A stretch of DNA of 64,000 nucleotides from the NCBI GenBank assembly GCA_034509755.1, contig CM067539.1, forward strand, positions 61,018,513-61,082,512. Direction: 5' to 3'. The notes under the pieces were generated by a model that was given only the letters and a program-made list of their open reading frames with translations, searched no databases and was not told where the DNA came from. Below, piece by piece: positions 10,503 to 20,007 of this stretch (its first letter is position 1; each line of letters starts with the position of its first letter). Both the position numbers and the translations under genes were made by a program. This DNA comes from Anisodus tanguticus (lineage: Eukaryota > Streptophyta > Magnoliopsida > Solanales > Solanaceae).

Positions 10503-13500
10503 TTATCTATAGTCTGAACTTTCTGCACCGTGACTCCACCTTCTTCTATAATGTCTCGTAAAAAGTGAATACCGAACATCAATATGCTTCATCCTTGCAT
10601 GATAAACTTGGTTCTTTTCTAATTGGATAGCACTTTGACTATCACAAAATACGGTGATGCTTTCTTGTTCATTACTAAGCACTCTAAGCAACCCTTGAAG
10701 CCAAATTACCTCCTTCACAGCTTACGTAATTGCCATGTACTATGCCTCAGTGGTAGACAAAGCAACTGTTAACTGCAAAGTAGACTTCCAACTAACTGGT
10801 GCACTTGCAAGAGTGAAACCATAACTAGTAGTTGATTTTCATTTGTCCAAATCACCCGCATAATCTGAGTCACAATATCCGACTAGATACTGACTTTCTT
10901 TCTACTCAAAAATCAAACCAACCTTTACAGTATTACAAATTTACCGTAGAATCCATTTCATAGCTTGCCAATGCTCCTTTCCTGGATCATGCATATACGT
11001 ACTTATAACTCCAACAGTATGTGAAATATATGGTCTTGTACAAACCATTGCATACATCAAGCTACCAACAACATTTGCATATGGTACTCTTGACATATAT
11101 TCTCGTTCAGCTTCATTCTTCGGTGACATAGCGACACTAAGCTTAAAATGAGGAGCAGGCGGACTGCTAACCCACTTCGTTTTCTCATTCATGCCAAATC
11201 GATCTAGCACCCTCTTCAAGTATTCGTTCTAAGATAAACATAGTTTCTTTGAATGTCTATCTCTTTCTATCTTCATGCCAAGAATTTTCTTCGCCTCACC
11301 CAAATCCTTCATCTCAAACTCCTTTCTTAGTAGTTGAATCTTCAACTTCTCAATTTCCTCTTGACCTTTGGAAGCTATCAACATATCATCAATATATAGA
11401 AGAATATATATGAAGGACCCATCTTCAAGCTTGTGCAAATACACACAATGATCGTATTTGTTTCTTCTGTACCTCTGCTGCAACATAAACTTGTCAAATC
11501 ATTTGTACTATTGTCTAGAAGATTGTTTCAATCCGTACAATGATATTTTGAGTTTGCACACCATATTCCTTTCCAACAACTTTGAATCCTTTTGGCTGAG
11601 TCATAGATTTCCTCTTCTAAATCTCCATGTAAAAATGCAGTTTTTACATCCAACTGAACTAGTTCCGAATTCAATTGTGCTACCAAAGCCAATAAAACTC
11701 TAATGGAGTAGTGTTTCACGACTGGAGAAAATACCTTATTATAATTAATTACCTCCTTTTGAGCGTATCTTGCTTTGTAGTGAACATCTTCTTGGTTAGG
11801 AAATTCTTCTTTCTTTACACATACCCGTTTGCACTTAATTGCTTTCTTGCCCTTCGGGAGATTAACCAATTTCCATGTGCAATTCTGATGAAGGGACTGC
11901 ATTTCTTCGTTTATGGCAATCCTCCACTTATCTTCTTCTAAACTTTGGACTGCGCCTTTATAAGTGGTCGGAATACCATCAGCTACAATTGAGGTTGCAC
12001 AAGCCACCATATCAGTAAGACGAGCAGGTTTTCTTATTGTTCTTTTTGGCTTGCTGGTTGCTATTGATTCAAGTTGTTGTTGAGGTTCCTGAGTTGTAAT
12101 CTCCCTTTAAACTGGCTCTTCTTCCAGAGGAAAATATTCTGTTGTTTCCTTGTTTTCTCCTAGTGTTGGGAAAATTAATTTTCTCTTAAACTCCACATGC
12201 TTTGAAGCACCATCGGTTTGTTTGACATCTTCAACTGTTACCTTATCTACTATGGAAGATTCATCAAAGGTAACATCCATGCTGAATATAATTTTTCTTA
12301 TCTCTGGACACCATAAGCGGTATCTTTTGACTCCAGAAGTAATCCCTATAAATATAGTTTTTTTTGCTCTCGGATCCAATTTTGACTCTTTCACATGATA
12401 ATATGCAATTGAGCTAAATATATACAAAGAACTATAATTTTTAGCAGGTTTTCCATACCATTTTTCAAATGGTGTCTTGCCACCAATAGTTGCAGATGGT
12501 AGACGATTAACGATGTGGCATGCATATGTTATTTCCTCGACCTACAATTCTTTGCCCAAGCCAGCATTGGACAACATACACTGAACCTTCTCCAGCAAAG
12601 TCTGATTCATGCATTCTGCCACTCCATTCTGTTGTGGTGTATTTCTGACGATGAAATGTATGAGGATGCCATTATCTTCGCAAATTTTATTGAAAGGATC
12701 ATTTTTGTATTCTCCACCATTGTCGGTACAAAGACACTTGATCTTTCTGTCTGTTTGATTCTCTATCATTGCATTCCATTAGAGAAAAATTCCCAACACT
12801 TCAACTTTAGTTTTCATCATATACACCCACACTCTCCGGGAAAAGTCGTCAAGAAAGGTTACAAAATAGTGTTTCCCACCTAATGAAGGTGTATTGGAAG
12901 CACCCCAAACATCAGAGTGAACATAATCCAAAATACCTTTAGTATTATGAATAGTTATTCCATATTTAACCCTTATTTGTTTCCCCTTGACACAATGCTC
13001 ACAAAACTCCAAATTGTAAGCTTTTACTCCTTTTAACAATTCTTGATCTGATAAAGATTTCAAGGATTTTCCTCCAGCATGTCCTAAGCGCATGTGTCAT
13101 AGCCTGGTCGATGCTGCCTCCTTGTCATCACTGGATGTTACTGTCGTTGTCCCAATAATTGTACTACCGTGATGTGGTACATGTTATTATTTTTTTGAAT
13201 TCCTTTCATTACCACCCTTGCACTGAAGAATATTCTCATTATTCCATTTTATGCAACGACTTTGAACCCTTTTGACTCCAGGACTCCTACAGAAATGAGA
13301 TTTTTCCTCAAATCTGGTATGTATCGAACATCTGTTAATGTTCTGATCAATCCATCATGGTTCTTTAATTGGATTGAACCAATACCATATGAGAGGATTG
13401 TTATTTGCGGTGTGAATAACTACACATTCTCCTTCTTGAAAATCAACGAACCATTCCCGGTTGGGACGCATATGATAGCTACAAGATGACTCCATCAGCC

Positions 13501-14411
13501 AAACGGCAGATAGTTTGGACAGCTCCATTGTAACTAGTGAGAAATCACAGTCGTCACAACCAGCTATATTTGAATCCATGACAGCCTTCCTATTGTTAGG
13601 TTTGACCTTGTTTTTCAATTTTGGACGGTCTTTCTTCCAATGCCCCTTTTCTCGGCAAAAGGCACATTCATCTTTGCTGAGTCTGGATCTTGACTTGGAT
13701 CTTCCTTTCTTCGTTCTCATTTGGTTTTGAGAACGACCTATCATTACCTGGGCTTCTCCTTCTCCACCTTTTTGTTTTTCTCTCTTTCGTTGTTCATAAC
13801 TGTACAAGGCAGAACAAACTTCTTTGAGAGATACTTCATCATTCCCATGAAGTAGAGTGGTTTCGAGGTTCTCGTACTCATCGGGAAGTGAAATTAACAA
13901 CATTAAGGTCATATCTCCATCATTAAAAGTCACGTCCATATTCTGCAAATCTGTCGTCAACTTATTAAAGCTGGTGATATGATCATTCATTGTGGTACCA
14001 TGAACATATGTGAAGCGTAACAACCTTTTTTCATTTAGAGTTTATTTTGAGTGTTTTTCTTCAAGAATTAATCCTCCAATGCATTCCACAATTTACTTGC
14101 AGAAGTTTTCTTCGTGTATGGATACTTTGTTCTCTTGCAAGGTAAGATCGAATGGTACCACAAGCAACATGGTTGATAATCTTCTAATCTTCTTCTCATA
14201 TACTGTCTGGTTTCTTTTCTTCTATGGCAATATCTAGCCCTTGTTGAAAAAGGACATCAAGAACCTCGTCTTGCCACCTATCGAAATGTCCTGACCCATC
14301 AAGAATTTCAACTGCAAATTTCGCATTTGTCACAACTCTTGTCATAAGCGAAGATGTCAATGACGTATTAGTGACACCCGATGTGGATTTTTCATTTTTC
14401 TTGTCTTCCAT
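10503..14411 (-). pseudogene. gag-pol of the Tork-like copia element
   Basis: The polyprotein would package and reverse-transcribe the element RNA and integrate the cDNA. In sense order: gag start MEDKKNEKSTSG with FDRWQDEVLDVLFQQGLD (14411-14196); gag C-terminus with a zinc knuckle CAFCREKGHWKKD whose last Cys is lost (14023-13355); protease remnant WLMESSCSYHM (DSG replaced by ESS); integrase HC region and core with HSDVWG and TDNGGEYKND, QQNGVAE (13093-12542); linker (12427-12107); RT with LDVKTAFLHGDLEEEIY and YIDDMLIASKG (12010-11229); RNase H with EVIWLQGLL, FCDSQSAI and KHIDVRY (10718-10503). Multiple frameshifts, and the mutated protease site and zinc knuckle, make it non-functional. 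Confidence 0.92.
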
Positions 14412-14525
14412 TCCTACTACAAATACTATTTATTAGCTGACAATACAGAAGACCAAAGTAATTATTTTCTGATGTGGAAGTTCAGACTGTGCTGCAACCA
14501 CAGAGCATACTCAAACAGAACCTTA

Positions 14526-14537
14526 GCTCTGATACCA
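14526..14537 (-). promoter_or_regulatory. tRNA-iMet primer-binding site of the Tork-like element
   Basis: GCTCTGATACCA on +, i.e. TGGTATCAGAGC on the sense strand, two bases from the 5' LTR. This is the standard plant copia primer site. Confidence 0.93.
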
Positions 14538-14539
14538 AT

Positions 14540-15015
14540 TATTGCGGAAGCTGAATATATAGAGAGTGATTAAATCACATCTACTATATCTAGGCAACTA
14601 ATAAATAGTAATTGAGACAACAATAAAAAAAAAAGAACACCAAGAATTTACGAGGTTCGGCAAAATTGTATTTTTGCCTAGTCCTCGGACACAACCAACC
14701 CAAATTTTATTCCACTCCAAAATTACAAGTGAAATACTACCAAGAGAGAAAAAAGATTCAAATGCCTTACAAGATGAGAAGGCAAGTGAGGGATGTTTTC
14801 AAATGAATAAAATCCTTGCTATTTATAGAAGGGAATTGTCTCACTAATGTCATGCATGACATCACTTAGAATGTGAACATGCAATGTAAATTCATAAAAA
14901 ATTCATTTACCAATTTCATTCTAAGAATGAGGCTTCCAATGTTCACATTTGTTCATATCAATCTTGAGGCTTCTAATGTTCACATTTGTTCACATGAATC
15001 TTCACAAATTTAATA
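14540..15015 (-). repeat. 5' LTR of the Tork-like element
   Basis: Starts TATTGCGGAAGC, where G of the terminal TG is mutated to A, and ends AAATTTAATA. Matches 9873-10344. Confidence 0.92.
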
Positions 15016-15020
15016 ATTAC

Positions 15021-15251
15021 TACACCTTATGCTAGTGGATTTGACCATTTCTACATTGCAGATGAAGTGCAGTTTAAGTTTGATAGGTGCCTTAGATTTC
15101 TCCAAGAAAGAGTGAGTTCCAGTTTTTGCCTAAGATGAGACTGTTTTATCATGCTTTGTTTCATATGAATGTCCATTAGTGATATAGGTGCAAGACCTTC
15201 CTGTATTTGGCATTGGGCACTCTTTAGGATCTGTGATTCACCTTTTGATTG
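15021..15251 (+). pseudogene. DUF1350 (alpha/beta-hydrolase-like) gene, two exons
   Basis: These are exons of the plant DUF1350 family, predicted chloroplast alpha/beta-hydrolase-fold proteins of unknown substrate. The first (9855-9872 + 15021-15111) reads TPYASGFDHFYIADEVQFKF and DRCLRFLQE and ends at donor GTGAGT (15112). The second, 15188-15251, starts after acceptor ATATAG and reads VQDLPVFGIGHSLGSVIHLL, ending at donor GTAATT. GHSLGS is the family's nucleophile elbow (G-x-S-x-G). The exons that should follow (residues before ALPDVPP) are not found in 15252-16988, and no upstream exon is visible. With an LTR element in the first exon this copy cannot encode the full protein. The family assignment is from remembered conserved blocks and should be confirmed by search. 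Confidence 0.85.
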
Positions 15252-15635
15252 GTAATTTTGTATTCTCAGTAATATCTTTTACATAGAGGCAAATTTGGTC
15301 GAGCAAATTAGATTCAGCTTCATAAGCTCAGGGTGGTCAAGTTGCTGCATGTTCATGAGTGATATGGAATCGTTGTACGTCTTTTCAGAATTGCAGGAAT
15401 AATCTATACCAGTCCAAATTAATTTATAAGAATAAACCTAGGTATAACATCCTGAAATGTGTGATCATCCTCAACCCCATTACATGATTGTAGTGTCATC
15501 CATCCTGAGTGAGATGAGGCTTCTTCGGAGTTCGTTGTGCTTTAGTTACATTGAGGGAGAGTTGGAAGCTTCTCATATTTGAATGGTTGGAACCTTGTCC
15601 TTAGTTTGAACTTCTAAATTTCAACACTTATACAA

Positions 15636-15985
15636 TAACAACTAACCCTTAGTCCCAAACAAGTTGGTGTCGGCTATATCAATCATCATTATCCATGTTT
15701 CCCATTTAAATTCCAAACCTCATAGGAAAAAGAAAATAGAAAACTTGATGGAACAAGTTGGTGTCGGCTATATGAATCATTATTATCCATGTTTTCCATT
15801 TAAATTCCAAACCTCATAGGAAAAAGAAAATAGAAAACTTGATGGACCTAGGTATACAATAACAACTAACCCTTAGTTCCAAACAAGTTGGTGTCGGCTA
15901 TATGAATCATTATTATCCATGTTTCCCATTTAAATTCCAAACCTCATAGGAAAAAGAAAATAGAAAACTTGATGGACCAAGGTAT
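15636..15985. repeat. Tandem repeat, ~97-bp unit x 3
   Basis: The unit contains AACAAGTTGGTGTCGGCTAT, ATTATCCATGTTT and AGAAAATAGAAAACTTGATG. It starts near 15658, 15750 and 15880. Units 1 and 3 also share the leader ACAATAACAACTAACCCTTA; copies are nearly identical, so the duplication looks recent. Confidence 0.9.
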
Positions 15986-16487
15986 GAAGAATTTTTTAAT
16001 TGGACCAATTTTTTTCTTTCATGTTTAATCAGGATATCTATGTATGAGTATGACAAATACAGGAATATTAGGAGTGGTGGATCTGTAGTGGTTAAATGAG
16101 GCAAAAAAAATTAATGGGGAAGTGTCCCAAAAAAAAGGTTGGAGGGAAACTTTGGAGACAGTTCTTTTGGTGCTCTTTATCTCACTTCATAGATCAGCGT
16201 AAGGTTTTAAAGAGAGTTTTTCGACTCATATTGGCCAATGGTTGACTGCACGAATTTATGTTTTTTTGGCTATAGTGTCGATATTATAACTTAACTTTGT
16301 AACTACCAATGGACTACTACTGAAGATCCTAGCTACTAAATCTATGATTATAGTATGATATCACTGTAGTTCATGTTATGAATGTGAGAGCACACTATAA
16401 AAAATAAATGCATGCATACATGTCTACATGTCTTTGCTGTTGTTAAATGTTTTATCTTGCACTTTGTCATGGTTTTTGTGCCCATTC

Positions 16488-16860
16488 TGTAACACCTCGT
16501 ACTTTCAAACTAAGTCTTGTTCATGATTCAGGAGTTTAGGAAACCAAACGGAAAGTTTAAAGTTGAAAACCACTTCAGTTCTGCAGATTTTTTTACGCCC
16601 GATTATATGGACCGTAGAATTAGTTGCGGTCCGTAATGATCCTTCGATTTCATTTTTGAAATTGATGTCACTCTGTAAATTCTACGGAGCGTATAAATTT
16701 ATACGGCCAATCGATTCCAACCGTCAAATCCCTTCAGCTTTTACAGAACACTGGAAAATTGGAAATTTCAAGACGGTCCAATTATACGGACGGTATAAAA
16801 TTATACAGTCCAGATCACAAGTTTTCAAGTCTTTCTTTCTTCGGTAAACTATGTGATGTC
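16488..16860 (+). mobile_element. Ty3/gypsy-like LTR fragment
   Basis: Starts TGTAACACCTCGTACTTTC, the usual beginning of several nightshade gypsy LTRs. It contains repeated ACGG...CGTATAA motifs (16612-16805). The right end is not defined, and no primer site or coding domain follows. Confidence 0.5.
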
Positions 16861-16988
16861 TAAGTGTATCACATAAATTGGGACGGAGGAGAATCTGCTA
16901 GCAGATTCATGCCTGACCAATTTGTACAAATAGCTCATTTTTTCAGAGGCTGGAACAATGTTATATCTTACTTTTTTTCAACATTCAG

Positions 16989-17201
16989 GCTCTACCAGAT
17001 GTTCCTCCAGCAATGACAGATGCTGTTAATAGGAGCAGCAAACTATTGGCGAACTTGACTGCAGGAACACCATGGGAAAATGTCACGAAGGAAGTAGGCA
17101 ATACACTCGGTAACGTAGACTCTATAATTCTTAACTCTGGGAATTCAAAAGACTTGGATATGCTTGTGGAGACAATAACATCATGGATGTACTCTAACTA
17201 A
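16989..17201 (+). pseudogene. DUF1350 gene, terminal exon
   Basis: After acceptor TTCAG (16984-16988) an open frame of 70 codons runs to TAA (17199-17201): ALPDVPPAMTDAVNRSSKLL, ANLTAGTPWENVTKEVGNTL, then a weakly conserved stretch and LVETITSWMYSN at the end. These are the C-terminal blocks of plant DUF1350 proteins. AT-rich sequence with ATATATGTATATGATTG follows as probable 3' UTR. The exon itself is undamaged, but the gene upstream lacks exons and is broken by a retrotransposon, so I call it part of a pseudogene. It could still be used if an alternative transcript starts downstream. Confidence 0.83.
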
Positions 17202-17480
17202 GGCCCTAGACTTTTACTGTTATTTTATAAAATATATGTATATGATTGGGGGAACAATACCTAATCCCGAAGATGCTCCAGAATCTTTTCGATTGCTCGT
17301 TCGAGAACTACAGTCTCCTAAATGGTTCTATAATTTGTAATGTAATGTTAGAGAAACTTGATCCTCTTTGGTCATGTATAATGTGAATGTATTCTTCCTG
17401 GATTTTGGGTATAAAAGAAAGGTCAATTATTTGTACCTGGTGGTGACGAGTTGTAATTTGGATAGTGGATTGGTCATGAA

Positions 17481-17664
17481 CATTGTCTATGATCCACTAA
17501 AAAGGGGCAGTCTGGTGCACTAAGCTCCCGCTATGCGCGGGGTCCGGGGAAGGGCCAGACCACAAGGGTCTATTGTACACAGTCTTACCTTACATTTCTG
17601 CAAGAGACTGTTTTCACGGCTTGAACCCATGACCTCCTGATCACATTGTCTACGGTCCACTAAA
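17481..17664 (-). mobile_element. Au-type SINE, 5'-truncated, with ~21-bp target-site duplications
   Basis: On the minus strand the body reads AGGAGGTCATGGGTTCAAGC (B box), GCCGTGAAAACAGTCTCTTG, CCCTTGTGGTCTGGCCCTTC and CGCGCATAGCGGGAGCTTAG, ending in GCCCCTTTTT. This is the conserved Au SINE sequence. The A-box half is missing. The SINE body (17502-17643) is flanked by CATTGTCTATGATCCACTAA (17481) and CATTGTCTACGGTCCACTAA (17644), a target duplication with two differences. Confidence 0.88.
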
Positions 17665-17701
17665 TTGGAGTAATTGTCATCCTTAATTTCAACTCTGAAG
17701 G

Positions 17702-18310
17702 TTCGAGTCACTAACGGAGCAAAAGGGGGAGAGGTAAAAAAATTATAAAAAAGAAAAAATTAAATCCTGAGGGGACGAATTCCTGTCAGGTTGCAGTGTG
17801 CACTTGGTCTCGTTTTCTTATTTTTGATGCCTTCTGAGTTTTGACTCTGCTAAACTCTCCAGATGACAACGTAGGAGTTGGGACTTGGGACTTGGGACCT
17901 AAGCCTCTAGTCTAATTGGTCCCTCTTTTGTACATAATTGTTATGCTTAAAAGATAATTGTGATATCCACGTGAGGTATTTTGGTCTAGGAGCAGTCTAA
18001 TATCGAGCCAGCCAATCACACAGCTTTAGCAACTCAAGTTAATGTAAGAATAACATTTTCTCCTACTTCGGACAACTGAAATAGAAAATGTCTTGGGGCA
18101 AAATCAAATGTTGATCCATTACCAAAATTTGATATTTCCAGAATCTGTTACAACTATAAGGATAGATTATTGCGCTCGATCTACATCATACCTAACTCGA
18201 TGTTGCTCTTCTTACACAAAAGGTTTTTGCTCTCGTATTGCGGGTTTTCCACTTCGTTCAGTTACATTAGGGCTTTATACAACTCTACCTATATTTACGT
18301 CATCTATTAA
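17702..18310. other. No recognised feature
   Basis: Unique-looking sequence downstream of the DUF1350 exon with a short GGGACTTGGGACTTGGGACC repeat (17879-17898). I see no supported gene. Confidence 0.5.
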
Positions 18311-18870
18311 TAGAACGTTCACGTTCAGAAGATGAAGGTAGCGCAGTTACGGATGCTCAGATGAATGTGTGGTCATGCTGGGAGAGATATGATTAGGAAT
18401 GAAGATATACAGGACAAGATCGGAGGTGGCCTCCGTGGAGGACAAGATGAGGAAAGTGAGACTGAGATGGTTCGGGCATGTGAAAAGGAGGTGTGAGGAT
18501 GCGCCAGTTAGGAGGTGTGAGAGATCGACAGTCGCAGGAGTTAAGAGAGGTAGAGGCAGGCCGAAGAAAAACTGGGGGAGGTGATTAGACAGGATATGGC
18601 TCACCTCCAGCTGACTGAGGACATAACTGAGATGGTTCGAGCATGTGAAAAGGAGGTGTGAGGATGTGCCAGTTCGGAGGTGTGAGGATGTGCCAGTTAG
18701 GAGGTGTGAGAGATTGACAGTCGCAGGAGTTAGGAGAAGTAGAGGCAGGCCGAAGAAGAATTGGGGGAGGTGATTAGACAGAATATGGCTCACCTCCAGC
18801 TGATTGAGGACATGACCTTAGATAGAGAGATTTGGAGATCGAGCATTAGGATAAAAGGTTAGTAGGTATT
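18311..18870 (+). pseudogene. RTE-type LINE, 3' coding end with tandem duplication
   Basis: The C-terminal tail of an RTE-clade LINE ORF. Readable blocks are VEDKMRKVRLRWFGHVKRR, APVRRCERS and GRGRPKKNWG, the same motifs as at 51014-51253. A tandem duplication repeats about 170 bp: 18461-18626 and 18627-18812, including a small extra repeat of GAGGATGTGCCAGTT. Frameshifts and stops are present, and the RT and endonuclease domains are absent. It is a 5'-truncated dead copy followed by a LINE-like 3' UTR to about 19050. Confidence 0.82.
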
Positions 18871-19570
18871 TGAGTTTTGTCACGCTGTGTGTGAGAAAAG
18901 TGGGGGGCTAGCCTCTCCATCTCCTCTCTTTTTCTTAGTTGTATTATTTTGGTATCACATAGATCATTATCTTTATGTGTATATTACTATGTTGCATCAT
19001 TTGTTTTGTATCTTGATATTTTGTTTGTCTTATTTTTCATTCAATTCTGCATTGATCCACTTGTGGGATTTATATTGATTTGTTGTAATACTGACAGCTA
19101 ATTTCGGTCACTTTTATTGTACTTTGCAAGTGAAACAATACAGTAATAGTGAATGGTGAATGACAACTTCCATGAATCACAAACTTCATCTTGAAAACGT
19201 CACTACTGTCAAATAAATAATCACAAACTTCATTTTGAAAAATGTCATTACTATCAAACAAATGATCTTATAAAAGGTACTATCCCTACTAAATCTTCTT
19301 TAGGCCAAAGGAAAGCACAATGACATAGCCTTTCCTTTTGTTTATTTCGGTTGCAAACTAAGTGTAAGAATAAAGAACAAAGTTCTGCAAAGTCTGTTCA
19401 AATTGAAACAGAACCAGTAGAAACATATACTAGTACTCAGTACTCAGTACTCACTCTCGTCCCTTTAAATAGCAAGCAACTCCGTTTAAAGCCAACCCAC
19501 AGCTTCAAAAACTCAGTATGATGAACCTATTCCTTTACCCTTCTTTACTTATATATTGGACTAAATTTTC

Positions 19571-19640
19571 TCAGCAAAAGGCTCGAGCTTGTGACCTAAG
19601 ACAAGTTCACGATCTTTGCCAATTGAGCTAACTCCAAGCT
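19571..19640 (-). mobile_element. tRNA-derived SINE head (possible)
   Basis: The minus strand reads GGAGTTAGCTCAATTGGCAA (A-box-like TAGCTCAATTGG) and, about 35 bases on, GGTCACAAGCTCGAGCC (B-box-like). It does not fold as a complete tRNA gene, so a SINE promoter is more likely. The end of the SINE is undefined. Confidence 0.5.
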
Positions 19641-20007
19641 TGTAGATGATAACAAAATGATTGGCAGACTCACAATGGAACAAAAGCTCAAACAAAAATT
19701 CTATTTCATGCACAAATGACATCTCTCCAACCTAGTAGTAGCAGCAATCAAAACAGATAAAATGAAATTGATGGGAAATTTCAGGAATCACCACATAGAG
19801 CAAAATATATATAGCAAAATTCAAAATCCAAGCGTGAAACCCAATTTAATTGAAAAACAAAACATCAACATAACATTGTAGGCTCAAAATCCTCCCTCCT
19901 TAACAAAGACTACAGAAAAGATCATAAAAACAGGATGCACCAAAACTGACTTTGTTTCCCATATAAACTTTTTCACTTCCACTCTAAAAGCAAACCGTCT
20001 CTTCTTT

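Larger units (their letters stand above)
9873..15015 (-). mobile_element. Ty1/copia LTR retrotransposon (Tork/Tnt1-like), full length but dead
   Basis: A 5.1-kb element with 472-476 bp LTRs (9873-10344, 14540-15015) flanked by ATTGC (9868-9872) and ATTAC (15016-15020), a TSD with one substitution. Sense strand is minus. A canonical initiator-Met primer site TGGTATCAGAGC (minus of 14526-14537) lies just inside the 5' LTR, and a purine tract GGTGGAGATT lies beside the 3' LTR. The interior encodes the whole gag-pol order but with many breaks. It sits in a coding exon of the DUF1350 gene. Confidence 0.94.
15252..16988. other. Presumed DUF1350 intron region with missing exons; repeats
   Basis: No coding exon seen. 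Contains a tandem triplication at 15636-15985 and a gypsy LTR fragment from 16488. The exons expected between GHSLGS and ALPDVPP in DUF1350 proteins are absent, suggesting an internal deletion. Confidence 0.6.

Noticed and set aside
18347..18793. 148-codon minus-strand ORF with repeated SHLLTGTSSHL
   Set aside because: It is the antisense of the duplicated LINE tail read on plus; the repeats come from the tandem duplication.
19571..19640. A functional tRNA gene
   Set aside because: A- and B-box-like motifs are present but acceptor and anticodon stems do not form; listed as a SINE head instead.
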